A stretch of 64,000 nt of DNA from Micromonospora chokoriensis (GTDB lineage: Bacteria > Actinomycetota > Actinomycetes > Mycobacteriales > Micromonosporaceae): NCBI RefSeq assembly GCF_000718555.1, contig NZ_JOAN01000026.1, positions 1 through 64,000 on the forward strand, given 5' to 3'. The position numbers were made by a program, and so were the translations under genes. Below the pieces are notes generated by a model. That model made no database searches. It saw only the letters and a list, made by a program, of their open reading frames with translations, and was not told the origin of the DNA. Below, one piece after another: positions 50,931 through 59,420 of the stretch. The stretch's first letter is position 1. Each line of letters begins with the position of its first letter.

Positions 50931-52085
50931 GTGACGCACGTGTCCGAGCGCAGCGGCGCAGGAAGCAGCCCGACCGGCGCTGGCGGCGACCGCCAGCCCT
51001 GGACGGCCGGCGCTGGCCGTCAGCCGCGCAAACGCTCGGTTTCGTACGCCGACGCCGGCGTCTCCATCGACGCGGGCGACCGCGCGGTGGAGCTGCTCAA
51101 GTCGAAGGTGCGCCAGACCCGCCGCCCTGAGGTGATGGGTGACCTCGGTGGCTTCGCCGGTCTGTTCCGGCTGGACACGAAGAAGTACAAGAGCCCGATC
51201 CTGGCGTCCTCCACCGACGGGGTGGGCACCAAGCTGGTGATCGCCCAGCAGATGGACATTCACGACACGGTCGGCATCGACCTGGTCGCCATGGTCGTCG
51301 ACGACCTGGTGGCCTGCGGCGCCGAGCCGCTGTTCCTGCTCGACTACATCGCCACCGGTGAGGTCGTTCCGGACAAGGTCGCCGAGATCGGCGCGGGCAT
51401 CGCCGACGGCTGCCGGTACGCGGGCTGCGCGCTGCTGGGCGGGGAGACCGCCGAGCACCCCGGCGTCCTGCGTCCGGACGAGTACGACATCTCCGCGACC
51501 GGCGTCGGCGTGGTCGAGGAAGCCGACATCCTCAGCCCCGAGCGGGTCGAGGTGGGCGACGTGGTGATCGCCATGCGCTCGTCCGGCCTGCACTCCAACG
51601 GCTACTCGCTGGTCCGGCACGTGCTGCTTGGCGCGGCCCGGATGCGACTGGACATCGTGATCGACGACTTCGGTCGGCAGCGGACCCTCGGTGAGGAGCT
51701 GCTCACCCCGACCAAGATCTACGCCAAGGACTGCCTCAAGCTGATCGCCGAGGCCGAGGTGCGGGCGCTGTCCCACATCACCGGCGGCGGCATCCCCGGC
51801 AACCTGGTCCGGGTGCTGCCCGAGCACGTCGACGCGGTGGTCAACCGCTCCACCTGGAAGCCGCAGCCGATCTTCGACCTGATCCAGACGAAGGGTCGGA
51901 TCGACGACCACGACATGGAGTCGACCTTCAACATGGGCGTCGGCATGTTCGCGATCGTGTCGGCCGAGGACGCCGACCGGGCGCTGGCCACCCTGACCGG
52001 CCGTGGGGTCGAGGCGTGGCAGGCCGGCGAGATCATCGAGGGCACCGGCAACGTGCAGATGGTCGGTCAGCACACCCGAGGATGA
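50931..52085 (+). CDS. purM: Phosphoribosylformylglycinamidine cyclo-ligase (AIR synthetase)
   Basis: A 384-residue enzyme closing FGAM to AIR with ATP. Seen: SYADAGVSIDAGDRAVE, ASSTDGVGTKL, GIDLVAMVVDDLVACGAEPLFLLDY, GETAEHPGV and LSHITGGGIPGNL. The first 35 residues are an extra Gly/Arg/Ser-rich tail, absent in short bacterial forms. GTG 50931 follows AAAGGGGAGAACC. Downstream is the cyclophane RiPP pair. Confidence 0.96.
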   Translation: MTHVSERSGAGSSPTGAGGDRQPWTAGAGRQPRKRSVSYADAGVSIDAGDRAVELLKSKVRQTRRPEVMGDLGGFAGLFRLDTKKYKSPILASSTDGVGTKLVIAQQMDIHDTVGIDLVAMVVDDLVACGAEPLFLLDYIATGEVVPDKVAEIGAGIADGCRYAGCALLGGETAEHPGVLRPDEYDISATGVGVVEEADILSPERVEVGDVVIAMRSSGLHSNGYSLVRHVLLGAARMRLDIVIDDFGRQRTLGEELLTPTKIYAKDCLKLIAEAEVRALSHITGGGIPGNLVRVLPEHVDAVVNRSTWKPQPIFDLIQTKGRIDDHDMESTFNMGVGMFAIVSAEDADRALATLTGRGVEAWQAGEIIEGTGNVQMVGQHTRG

Positions 52086-52141
52086 TCACCCTCCGGTGAT
52101 CGTACGGGCACCTGATCAGGGCTTCACCCGAGTGGCCAACG

Positions 52142-52172
52142 CCGCCTAGCCTGAAGGGCTCAGGCTAGGCGG
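52142..52172 (+). promoter_or_regulatory. Hairpin in the leader of the radical SAM gene
   Basis: CCGCCTAGCCTGA (52142-52154) pairs perfectly with 52160-52172 around AGGGC. The stem ends in the first bases of the GGAGGAGGG ribosome binding site. It may be the purM terminator, an operator or a translation-control stem. Confidence 0.65.
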
Positions 52173-52181
52173 AGGAGGGCA

Positions 52182-53315
52182 ATGGCTGCTCGGGGACGCT
52201 CGTTCAGCGGTATGCGCGGTCTGGCCGCCGTTCCGTCGTACGTCGTCATGCAGCCCACGACTCTCTGCAATCTCGACTGCGCGTACTGCTACCTGCCGTT
52301 TCGGGCTGCCGACCGCCGGATGCCGGTGGCGGTGGCCGAGGCGGTCGCGGCCTCGGTCAATCCCTGGGCGACGGCCGGCCGGTTCTCCGTGGTGTGGCAT
52401 GGCGGCGAGCCGTTGGCGGCGGGCCGGGAGCACCTGGCCGACCTGATCGCGCCATTCGGGCCCGAGGTCGAGCACCACGTGCAGACCAACGCCACCCTCA
52501 TCGACGACGACTGGTGTGATTTCTTCGTCCGGCACGAGATGCGGGTGAGCGTCAGCGTCGACGGGCCCCGGGCGCGCAACGGCGACCGGGTCAACCGGGG
52601 CGGTCAGCCAGCGTACGACCGGATCCTGCGCGGCGTCGCGGCGCTGCGCCGTCGTGCGTTGCCTTTCTCCGCGCTGGCCGTGGTGTCCCGGCCGGAGCCG
52701 GGGCTCGCCACCGAGCTGTACGACTACTTCCTCGACCTGGGCTGCGACGTGTTGGGCATCAACATCGAGGAGACCGAGGGAGTCAACACCCGCGACAACC
52801 GCCACGACGCTTCGGCGGTGACGGCGTTCTGGGCGGAGTTGGTCGCGGCGTGGCGCCGGGAGCCCCGGATCCACCTCCGCGAGATCGAGTGGTCGTTGCG
52901 CTACGCCGCGGCGGTGCTCGACAACTCGGCGGACGGGGTGCTGCCCCGCCAACTGGACCCGATCCCGACGATCGGTCACGACGGCTCGGTGACCGTGCTC
53001 TCCCCGGAGTTGGCCGGTTTCACCGACCCCCGCTACGGCGACTTCAGCAGCGGCAACGTGCTGACGACCCCGCTGGCGCAGATCCTCGGCGGTGCGGCGG
53101 AGACGCCGTGGGTGAGGGAGTTCCTGGCCGGGGTGGAGGCGTGTCGGCTGTCCTGCCCGTACTTCGGCTTCTGCGGCGGTGGCCATGCCGCCAACCGTTA
53201 CTTCGAGCTGGGGCGTTTTGACGGTACGGAGACCGAGCACTGCCGCAACAGCAAGATCCGCCTATTGGAGGGAGTGTTGGAGCATGCCCGAGATCACCAG
53301 TCACCGGCGGCCTGA
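52182..53315 (+). CDS. amcB: Radical SAM/SPASM cyclophane-forming peptide maturase (AmcB-like)
   Basis: A 377-residue radical SAM enzyme. The [4Fe-4S]/SAM triad is C29, C33, C36 (CNLDCAYCY), VWHGGEPL is the SAM-binding GGE element, and a C-terminal SPASM-like Cys set occurs in CRLSCPYFGFCGGGHAANRYFELGRFDGTETEHC. It matches the AmcB group that crosslinks aromatic side chains to a neighbouring residue, making three-residue cyclophanes in the AmcA precursor. That precursor overlaps its 3' end by 32 nt. No transporter, protease or second enzyme is adjacent, so export and leader removal must come from elsewhere. ATG 52182 follows GGAGGAGGG. Confidence 0.88.
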   Translation: MAARGRSFSGMRGLAAVPSYVVMQPTTLCNLDCAYCYLPFRAADRRMPVAVAEAVAASVNPWATAGRFSVVWHGGEPLAAGREHLADLIAPFGPEVEHHVQTNATLIDDDWCDFFVRHEMRVSVSVDGPRARNGDRVNRGGQPAYDRILRGVAALRRRALPFSALAVVSRPEPGLATELYDYFLDLGCDVLGINIEETEGVNTRDNRHDASAVTAFWAELVAAWRREPRIHLREIEWSLRYAAAVLDNSADGVLPRQLDPIPTIGHDGSVTVLSPELAGFTDPRYGDFSSGNVLTTPLAQILGGAAETPWVREFLAGVEACRLSCPYFGFCGGGHAANRYFELGRFDGTETEHCRNSKIRLLEGVLEHARDHQSPAA

Positions 53316-53511
53316 GCGCGAAGCGGACGACGGGATCACCGAACGGGTGCGGGACGCGGCTCCTGCGCTCGTCGCGCTGCTTCAGGAGGCCGAGGACGCA
53401 CGGCGGTTGCGTTCGGAGGTGTCGGGCGGGGACGGCTCCAGCGCGGTCTGCGCCTGGAACCACTTCGAGAACATCCCGACGTTCTACAACTGGAACAACC
53501 GCCCACGCTGA
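53284..53511 (+). CDS. amcA: Multiple-cyclophane RiPP precursor peptide (AmcA-like)
   Basis: A 75-residue precursor. The leader (residues 1-55) is charged and helical (ITERVRDAAPALVALLQEAEDARRLRSEV). The C-terminal core, about residues 57-75, reads AWNHFENIPTFYNWNNRPR. It carries aromatic-x-Asn/His units W-N-H, F-E-N, F-Y-N and W-N-N, as expected for three-residue cyclophanes made by the overlapping maturase. A Cys (AVCAW) precedes the core. ATG 53284 overlaps the maturase gene by 32 nt, suggesting coupled translation. The mature product and its activity are unknown. Confidence 0.85.
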   Translation: MPEITSHRRPEREADDGITERVRDAAPALVALLQEAEDARRLRSEVSGGDGSSAVCAWNHFENIPTFYNWNNRPR

Positions 53512-53524
53512 GGGGAGCCATTGT

Positions 53525-53576
53525 CAGGGGCCTGTCGAGCGACCGGATTGACTCCGGTCGGGCCAGGCCCCTGATC
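53525..53576 (+). terminator. Compound terminator hairpin after the RiPP precursor
   Basis: TCAGGGGCCTG pairs with CAGGCCCCTGA, with an inner CGACCGGA/TCCGGTCG stem. It follows amcA closely. Confidence 0.8.
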
Positions 53577-53606
53577 GTTGGCGACTGCACCTGCACGGGA
53601 CGTGCG

Positions 53607-53635
53607 TGAGCACGCGGGGGTTACCGCGTGCTCAG
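53607..53635 (-). terminator. Terminator of the DUF3073 gene
   Basis: TGAGCACGCGG pairs with CCGCGTGCTCA around GGGTTA-type loop, just past the minus-strand stop. Confidence 0.75.
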
Positions 53636-53647
53636 CTGCATCGGAGA

Positions 53648-53863
53648 TCAGCGGGTCGGACGGACCCAGGGATCCGGATCGTCGTCCGCGTGATCCTCAT
53701 CATCGTCGTCGACGAACTCTTTAGAGTTGTCGTCGAAGTGGTGCTCAGACTTACCAGCACCCGCCAGTTCGCGCTGCAAGGCGGTGAGGTCGGTGTTCGG
53801 GGAGTGGTACTTCAACTCCCGCGCCACCTTAGTCTGCTTGGCCTTAGCACGGCCGCGCCCCAT
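53648..53863 (-). CDS. DUF3073 domain protein
   Basis: A 71-residue actinobacterial protein. It starts with the family hallmark MGRGRAKAKQTKVARELKYHSP, then TDLTALQRELAG, and ends in an acidic tail (DDDDEDHADDDPDPW). The basic N-terminus and acidic C-terminus suggest a nucleic-acid or ribosome-associated role, but none is shown. ATG 53863 follows GAGGGG. Confidence 0.9.
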   Translation of the reverse strand: MGRGRAKAKQTKVARELKYHSPNTDLTALQRELAGAGKSEHHFDDNSKEFVDDDDEDHADDDPDPWVRPTR

Positions 53864-54163
53864 GGCTCGACCCCCTCGCACAGAATGCGGGGCAGCCCGA
53901 AGGCGGGCCCCGATGACGTCAGGCATCTCTCGTGGCTCTTACGGTACATGGGGATGCCACCGTTCGGCACCTCGGGTTACCGTCAGCCGGCTCTGCGCGT
54001 CGCGTCGATCCGGCCGTCACCCAGTGTACCGGGTAAGGAGCGGATCGGTTAGCACCCGTGACACCGGACAAACCGCATCAAAATTGACCCGGCCTCAGCT
54101 TAGCGACAGACGTCGCCGTAGGGGGCCCGGAGGCGGATCTCGTCGATCCGCCTCCGGGAACGC
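53864..54163. other. Intergenic region
   Basis: Contains the DUF3073 promoter side and the vdh terminator at 54126-54158. Otherwise I see no gene or clear element. Confidence 0.6.
54126..54158 (-). terminator. Terminator of vdh
   Basis: CCCGGAGGCGGATC (54126-54139) pairs perfectly with 54145-54158 just beyond the vdh stop codon. Confidence 0.85.
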
Positions 54164-55246
54164 TCAGCGAAGGTGGATCGCGCGCAGCCGGCCGACGTCC
54201 GCCATCCGCCGCTCCGCCAGCCGGTCGGCGGCCACGGCCGGCGGCACGCCCTCCGCGTCAGCCAGGTGCAGGATCTCGCGGGTGGTCTCGAAGATCCGGG
54301 TCGCCCGCAGCTTCGCCCGGTCGAAGTTGAAGCCCTCGATCTCGTCGGCCACCTGGATGACGCCGCCCGCGTTGACCACGTAGTCCGGGGTGTAGAGGAT
54401 GCCCCGGTCGGCCAGCAGCTTCTCGATGCCCGGGTGGGCGAGCTGGTTGTTCGCCGCCCCGGTGACCACCTTGGCGCGCAGCGCCGACACGGTGTCGTCG
54501 TTCAGGGCGCCGCCCAGCGCGCACGGCGCGTACACGTCGATGTCCGCGGCGACCAGCGCGCTGGCGTCGTCGACGAGGGTGACCTGCGGGTGGTTGGTGC
54601 GCACCCACGCCAGCGCCTTCGTGTTGACGTCGGTGGCGACCACCTCGGCGCCATCCTCCAGCAGGTGCCCGGTGAGGTACTTGCCGACCTTGCCCAGGCC
54701 GGCCACGCCGACCCGCCGGCCCCGCAGGCTCGGAGTGCCCCACACGTGCTCGGCGGCGGCCCGCATGCCCTGGAAGACACCCCAGGCGGTGAGGATCGAC
54801 GAGTCGCCAGCACCGCCGTGCTCGACGCTGCGGCCGGTCACGTAGCGGGTCTCCCGGGCCACGACGTCCATGTCCGCCACGTACGTGCCGACGTCGCAGG
54901 CGGTGTAGTAACGGCCGCCCAGCGACTCCACGAAGCGACCGTACGCGCGCAGCAGCGCCTCGCTCTTGATCTGCTCCGGGTCGCCCCAGATGACGGCCTT
55001 GCCGCCGCCCAGGTCCAGCCCGGCGAGCGCGTTCTTGTAGGCCATCCCGCGGGACAGGTCCAGCGCGTCGGCGAGGGCGTCGTCCTCGCTGGCGTACGGG
55101 TAGAAGCGGGTGCCGCCGAGCGCCGGGCCCAGCGCGGTGGAGTAGATCCCGATGATCGCCTTCAGGCCGCTCTGCTTGTCCTGGCAGAACACGACCTGCT
55201 CGTGACCGGTCGATACCGGGTCGTCGGTGCTCGCGAATACGCCCAT
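54164..55246 (-). CDS. vdh: Valine (Leu/Phe/Val) dehydrogenase
   Basis: A 360-residue NAD-dependent amino-acid dehydrogenase that deaminates branched-chain amino acids to ketoacids. Seen: [46 protein letters not shown] (substrate Lys residues), the Rossmann motif [25 protein letters not shown] and NNQLAHPG. Order vdh-hypothetical-bldC matches Streptomyces coelicolor SCO4089-SCO4091, where vdh feeds branched acyl-CoA starters. ATG 55246 is the start. Confidence 0.94.
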   Translation of the reverse strand: MGVFASTDDPVSTGHEQVVFCQDKQSGLKAIIGIYSTALGPALGGTRFYPYASEDDALADALDLSRGMAYKNALAGLDLGGGKAVIWGDPEQIKSEALLRAYGRFVESLGGRYYTACDVGTYVADMDVVARETRYVTGRSVEHGGAGDSSILTAWGVFQGMRAAAEHVWGTPSLRGRRVGVAGLGKVGKYLTGHLLEDGAEVVATDVNTKALAWVRTNHPQVTLVDDASALVAADIDVYAPCALGGALNDDTVSALRAKVVTGAANNQLAHPGIEKLLADRGILYTPDYVVNAGGVIQVADEIEGFNFDRAKLRATRIFETTREILHLADAEGVPPAVAADRLAERRMADVGRLRAIHLR

Positions 55247-55343
55247 GGTTGGCTCCTACGATGGTGTGCGTCCTTGTGGGACGCGGACCTGGTGGACCCC
55301 GGCGGGGATGCTGCCGGTGTGATCGAGCCTAGTATCGGCCGCC

Positions 55344-56279
55344 GTGCGGGCGCTCGACGCGCCACCGCCGTCCCACGTTGCGGCGCGCGTGCTCTGGCCA
55401 CTGACCGCGTACGGGGGCGGTTCGTGGGAGGATCGCGCGGTGCCGTCGCTCTTCGCTTCTTACCTGCGCGTGTACGAACCGTTGGCCGCCTTCGATCGAG
55501 ACCGGCAGAGCTACTGGCGCCGCTATGTCTCCGAAGGTCGCGCAGTCGCCCCGGTCGAGGGGCCCGGTCGGCAGCGGACGGCGGTGATCGAGGCGCTGGG
55601 TGCTGGCTGGACCCGGCTGCCCGACCTGCCGGATGAGGCGTACGTCCTGGAGACGGACGACAGCCTGCTGGTCTGCCCCTGGAACCTGCGGATCCGGGTC
55701 GCTGAGGCGGCGCTCAGCGCCCGGGACGGGGTGCCCCCGGTGCTCGCCGACGCCTTCGTGCCGCCGGTGCTCGCCGGGCAGGCCAGGGCGGTGGTGGACG
55801 ACTGGCGCAGTGGCGCCCGGGTGCTGGAGCACGGGGTGCCCCGGGTGCACGAGCAGATCGCCACCTGGGGCGTACCGCTGCGGTGGTTCGTGCTCTTCGA
55901 TCCGGAAGAGCGGGACCTGGTCACCCAGCCGGGCCGGCGGGCGATGCGCTACCGCACCGAGATCGCCAAGGCTCGACGCCGCTCGTCGCGGGCGCTGTCG
56001 GTGCTGCGCAAGTCGGTGGGTGAGGCGCCGATCACCGAGGCGGTGGAGGAAGCGGCGCGCTGGTTGGAGGAGTTCCATCCGCGGTCCGTGGTCGAGCTGG
56101 ACTACGGCGGTCTGGTCGACCTGCTCTCCGACGAGACCCTCGCGGCGGACGACTCGCCAGAGTTGGTCGCCGGCGGCCTCGCGGGGCTGTCGCGCGGCGA
56201 GGCCGAGGAGGCATCTGCCGCGTACGACAAGTTGGTGGCACGGTGGCGCGCGGTGCAGCTGTTGGAGCGGTGCAACTAG
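55344..56279 (+). CDS. Conserved actinobacterial hypothetical between vdh and bldC
   Basis: A 311-residue protein of unknown function, sitting between vdh and bldC as its homologue does in Streptomyces (SCO4090 position). Mostly helical and charged, no signal peptide or membrane helix: QSYWRRYVSEGRAVAPVEGPGRQRTAVIEALGAGW, WFVLFDPEERDL, RTEIAKARRRSSRALSVLRKSVGE, AVEEAARWLEEFHPRSVVELDYGGLVDLL. Synteny suggests a conserved link with bldC or amino-acid catabolism. Start GTG 55344 is tentative. Confidence 0.8.
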   Translation: MRALDAPPPSHVAARVLWPLTAYGGGSWEDRAVPSLFASYLRVYEPLAAFDRDRQSYWRRYVSEGRAVAPVEGPGRQRTAVIEALGAGWTRLPDLPDEAYVLETDDSLLVCPWNLRIRVAEAALSARDGVPPVLADAFVPPVLAGQARAVVDDWRSGARVLEHGVPRVHEQIATWGVPLRWFVLFDPEERDLVTQPGRRAMRYRTEIAKARRRSSRALSVLRKSVGEAPITEAVEEAARWLEEFHPRSVVELDYGGLVDLLSDETLAADDSPELVAGGLAGLSRGEAEEASAAYDKLVARWRAVQLLERCN

Positions 56280-56530
56280 GGGCAAATCGCCCTTGGAGCG
56301 CTCCCAAAATGAGGTGTGCTCGTAGTTGACGCATCACGAACCGTGATCATGAGTCCGAATAAGGTACTTTCTGCTATGTAAAAGTCGTAAAAATCGGGCA
56401 TGGTTCATCCGTCCGTCTAGGGACCTTCATCCGTTCGGCCCATGTCGGACATCGGGGACTAGCCGGACCATGGGAGACGCGTCGGCCGGCGGGACCCCGG
56501 CCGATGTCTATACATGTGGAGGAGTGACCG

Positions 56531-56740
56531 ATGGCATCGCGAACGCACGAACCAGAGCCGCTACTCACGCCGGCCGAGGTGGCGTCGATGTTCCGGGTCG
56601 ACCCGAAGACGGTGACCCGGTGGGCCAAGGCTGGCAAGCTCAGTGCCATCCGCACCCTGGGTGGCCACCGTCGGTACCGTGAGTCGGAGGTCAGGGCGCT
56701 GTTGCAGGGCCAGATCCCGCAGCAGCGGCAGGGCGACTGA
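56531..56740 (+). CDS. bldC: Developmental MerR-like regulator BldC
   Basis: A 69-residue single-domain winged HTH of the MerR type: LLTPAEVASMFRVDPKTVTRWAKAGKLSAIRTLGGHRRYRESEVRALL is almost the same as Streptomyces BldC. BldC binds head-to-tail on direct repeats and holds back sporulation. The ATG at 56531 follows GGAGGAGTG. The gene ends in a perfect terminator. Its 250-bp upstream region holds a single TGATCATG half-site (56347) but no hairpin. Confidence 0.95.
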   Translation: MASRTHEPEPLLTPAEVASMFRVDPKTVTRWAKAGKLSAIRTLGGHRRYRESEVRALLQGQIPQQRQGD

Positions 56741-56758
56741 GCCGGCATAGTTTTTTCG

Positions 56759-56790
56759 TCAGGGGCGGTGGATCTCGATCCGCCGCCCCT
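56759..56790 (+). terminator. Terminator of bldC
   Basis: AGGGGCGGTGGATC pairs with GATCCGCCGCCCCT around TC, followed by TTT; a TTTTTT lies before it, so it may also serve the minus-strand gene. Confidence 0.85.
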
Positions 56791-56824
56791 TTCCATGCCC
56801 ACCGAGCCCGACGCCAGCGGTGGG

Positions 56825-57214
56825 TCAGCGCTGCGGTTCGGCCAGCGTCACCCGGATGCCGACCGTGCCGCCCTCACCGCGACGCAACCGGCTGCCCAGC
56901 AGGCTCAGTCGGCCGATCAGGCGGTACTTGTGCTTGAGCAGGTCGCGGACCCGGCCGGTGTCGGTGCCCCCGTAGATCGTCGCGTGAGCTGACACCTCCG
57001 CCCCGTGCGGCCGACCCCGCACGTCGCACGGCGCTACGGTCACCTCGCCGTTGCGGCGGATCCGCTTCACCTTGCCCGAGTCGGCCCGGGTCCAGACCGC
57101 CAACGCCTCGCCGTCGCGCACCGCCCAGACCGGGGTCGGCACCGCCCGACCGTCCTTGCGGAAGGTCGTGAGCAGGATGTATTTCTCAGCCGACAGCCGG
57201 TCTAGCGTGGTCAC
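56825..57214 (-). CDS. PPOX-class F420-dependent oxidoreductase
   Basis: A 129-residue split-barrel flavin/deazaflavin protein: SAEKYILLTTFRKDGRAVPTPVWAVRDGEALAVWTRADSGKVKRIRRNGEVTVAPCDVRG is the cofactor-binding half of F420-type PPOX proteins (Rv2061-like). The conserved Lys/Arg residues on the third strand hold the F420 phosphate. It may reduce small lactone- or quinone-like compounds; the real substrate is unknown. Confidence 0.87.
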   Translation of the reverse strand: MTTLDRLSAEKYILLTTFRKDGRAVPTPVWAVRDGEALAVWTRADSGKVKRIRRNGEVTVAPCDVRGRPHGAEVSAHATIYGGTDTGRVRDLLKHKYRLIGRLSLLGSRLRRGEGGTVGIRVTLAEPQR

Positions 57215-57259
57215 GCCGCCAGGATACGGCCGCTGCGGGCCACTGAGTGGCCGGATAGC

Positions 57260-58048
57260 GTGAACGCCGTGACGGTTGAGCCTCTAATCGGTGACGTGAT
57301 CGGCGAACTGCTGCGGGACACGCTCGCCGTGGCGACCGGAGTGGGCCCCCGCCCGCTGGTCGGCGGTCGACTACCGCGACCCGTCATCGAGATCATCGAA
57401 CGGGACGACGGTCTGATCAACGGCGCCCCGGCCGCGCACTACCTGGACGGGCCGGCGGACTGGCAGCCGTACGACCACCGCGCGGTGGACCAGGCCCACG
57501 GCGAGACGCTGGACATCGGCACCGGAGCCGGCCGGATCGCGCTGCAGCTCCAGGAGCGCGGCGTACCGGTCACCGGGCTGGACACCTCCGCGGGTGCGCT
57601 GGCGGTGAGCCGGCGTCGCGGGGTCGAACGGCTGGTGCACGGTACCGTCGACTCGCACATCGCCGACGGTTCGCGGTACGACACATTCCTGCTGCTCGGC
57701 AACAACCTCGGGCTGTTCGAGGGGCGGGAGCGTGCCCCCGGGTTCCTGGCCGCGCTCGCCGCGCTGGCCCGACCGGGAGCGCAGATCATCGCGCAGGGCA
57801 CCGACCCGTACGGCACCCGCGACCCGCTGCACACCGGCTACCACGAGCGCAACCGTCGGCGCGGCCGGCTCGGTGGCCAGCTACGGCTGCGGCTGCGCTA
57901 CCGCGAGTTGAGCACCGAGTGGTTCGACTACCTGGTCTGCTCGGCCGACGAGTTCGCCAGCCTGGTGCACGGCAGCGGCTGGCGGCTGACCGATGTGGAC
58001 GACCGCGACGCCCCCTACTACCTGGCCACCCTGCGCCTGGTCGGCTGA
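57260..58048 (+). CDS. Class I SAM-dependent methyltransferase
   Basis: A 262-residue Rossmann-fold methyltransferase. Motif I is ETLDIGTGAGRIALQLQERG, followed by VTGLDTSAGALAVSRRRGVERL (motif II acidic Asp), YDTFLLLGNNLGLFEG (motif IV) and LARPGAQIIAQGTDPYGTRDP. The substrate cannot be told. GTG 57260 is the start. It is divergent from the F420 enzyme, with about 45 bp between starts. Confidence 0.88.
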   Translation: MNAVTVEPLIGDVIGELLRDTLAVATGVGPRPLVGGRLPRPVIEIIERDDGLINGAPAAHYLDGPADWQPYDHRAVDQAHGETLDIGTGAGRIALQLQERGVPVTGLDTSAGALAVSRRRGVERLVHGTVDSHIADGSRYDTFLLLGNNLGLFEGRERAPGFLAALAALARPGAQIIAQGTDPYGTRDPLHTGYHERNRRRGRLGGQLRLRLRYRELSTEWFDYLVCSADEFASLVHGSGWRLTDVDDRDAPYYLATLRLVG

Positions 58049-58054
58049 GCGACG

Positions 58055-58090
58055 GCCCCGGCCTCCGCAATGGCGCAGGCCGGGGCCGTC
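58055..58090. terminator. Bidirectional terminator hairpin
   Basis: ACGGCCCCGGCCT with its complement around CCGCAATGGCGC, between the convergent methyltransferase and Ca-loop genes. Confidence 0.78.
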
Positions 58091-58097
58091 GGACGAC

Positions 58098-58385
58098 TCA
58101 GACCTGGACGGTCGGGGGGAGCTGCTCGGGCGGGAGACCGCCGTCGCCGTCGACCACCTCGTCCGGCTGGCCGTCCTCGTCGATGTCGACCATGGTGATG
58201 TCCACCTTGCCGTCACCGTCGGTGTCGAACTGGAACAGGTCGGCCTTGCCGTCGCCGTCGGTGTCCACCACCCACACATCGGTCTTGCCGTCGTTGTTGG
58301 TGTCGGCGCGCAGCAGCTCGACCCGCTCGTCGCCTCGGGTCTCCACGATTTCGGAGTCGGTGACGCTCTCCGGTGCCTGGCTCAT
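58098..58385 (-). CDS. Small protein with four tandem DxDxDG calcium-loop repeats
   Basis: A 95-residue acidic protein. Four units, DTNNDGKTD, DTDGDGKAD, DTDGDGKVD and DIDEDGQPD, follow each other at 13-residue steps, each like an EF-hand/dockerin loop. It has no signal peptide and no membrane helix. Calcium binding and a repeating beta-type fold are likely, but the role is unknown. ATG 58385 is preceded by AAGGGAAGGACC. Confidence 0.78.
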   Translation of the reverse strand: MSQAPESVTDSEIVETRGDERVELLRADTNNDGKTDVWVVDTDGDGKADLFQFDTDGDGKVDITMVDIDEDGQPDEVVDGDGGLPPEQLPPTVQV

Positions 58386-58562
58386 GTCGATGCGGTCCTT
58401 CCCTTGGTTGACGGGCCGTCATTACCCGATCCGGCGCTCCCCCACGCATGGGCCGGGTCGTCGCGCTGTCTAGGGTCGCACCATGAGCGAGCGGATCGGG
58501 CGGGACACCCGGCTTGGTGCGGCGGCGACCCCGCGCGCCGGCGGGCGGGACAGGGAGGCGTG

Positions 58563-59420
58563 ATGAGCGAACGTTTCGTGGTCGTCGGTGCCGGCACGAT
58601 GGGGCTTGGCATCGCGTACGTGGCGGCCGACGCCGGGCACGCCGTCGAGTTGGTCGAGGTGGACCCCGAGCGGGGCGCTGCCGCGCTGAACCGGCTCGCC
58701 GAGCTGTGGGAGCGGGCGGTGCAGCGCGGGAAGTTGAGCGCCGACGAGGCCGCCGCGAACCGGCAGCGGGTGACGCTGCGCCCCACCCTCGCCGAGGTCG
58801 CACCCGCCCCCGAGGTGATCGTGGAGGCGGTACCGGAGCGCCTCGACCTGAAGCGCGCGGTGCTGCGCGACGCCGCCGCGCTGCGCCCGGCCCTGCTGGG
58901 CAGCAACACCTCCAGCATCGCCATCGGTGCTCTGGCCGCCGAGCTGGACGCCCCCGAACGCTTCGTCGGCCTGCACTTCTTCAACCCGGTCTGGGCGATG
59001 GCGCTGCTGGAGATCGTGGTCGGCCCGGCCACCGCCGAGGAGACCACCGCCGCGGCAGTCGCGCTCGCCGGCCGGCTGGGCAAGGACCCCGTCGTCGTAC
59101 GCGACATGCCCGGCTTCGCCACCTCCCGGCTCGGGGTCACCCTGGGGTTGGAGGCGATCCGGATGGTCGCCGACGGGGTGGCCAGTCCGGCGGACATCGA
59201 CAAGGCCATGGTGCTGGGCTACCGGCACCCGATCGGGCCGTTGGAGCTCACCGACCTGGTCGGCCTCGACGTGCGGCTGGACATCGCCCGCACTCTTCAG
59301 GCCGCGTACGGGGACCGCTTCGCGCCGCCGCCGCTGCTGCAGGAGTTGGTGGCCGCAGGGCGGCTGGGCAAGAAGTCCGGGCACGGTTTCTACCGGTGGG
59401 AAGGCGGTGTGAAGCAGTGA
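58563..59420 (+). CDS. 3-hydroxyacyl-CoA dehydrogenase
   Basis: A 285-residue NAD-dependent dehydrogenase oxidising 3-hydroxyacyl-CoA to 3-ketoacyl-CoA. Seen: FVVVGAGTMGLGIAYVAADAGHAVELVEVD (NAD fold), EAVPERLDLKRAVLRD, SNTSSIAI, GLHFFNPVWAMALLEIV with the catalytic His, and GLGKK-like ELVAAGRLGKKSGHGFYRW. ATG 58563 follows GGGAGG. The stop overlaps the next start by 4 bp (GTGA), coupling it to the enoyl-CoA hydratase. Confidence 0.95.
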   Translation: MSERFVVVGAGTMGLGIAYVAADAGHAVELVEVDPERGAAALNRLAELWERAVQRGKLSADEAAANRQRVTLRPTLAEVAPAPEVIVEAVPERLDLKRAVLRDAAALRPALLGSNTSSIAIGALAAELDAPERFVGLHFFNPVWAMALLEIVVGPATAEETTAAAVALAGRLGKDPVVVRDMPGFATSRLGVTLGLEAIRMVADGVASPADIDKAMVLGYRHPIGPLELTDLVGLDVRLDIARTLQAAYGDRFAPPPLLQELVAAGRLGKKSGHGFYRWEGGVKQ

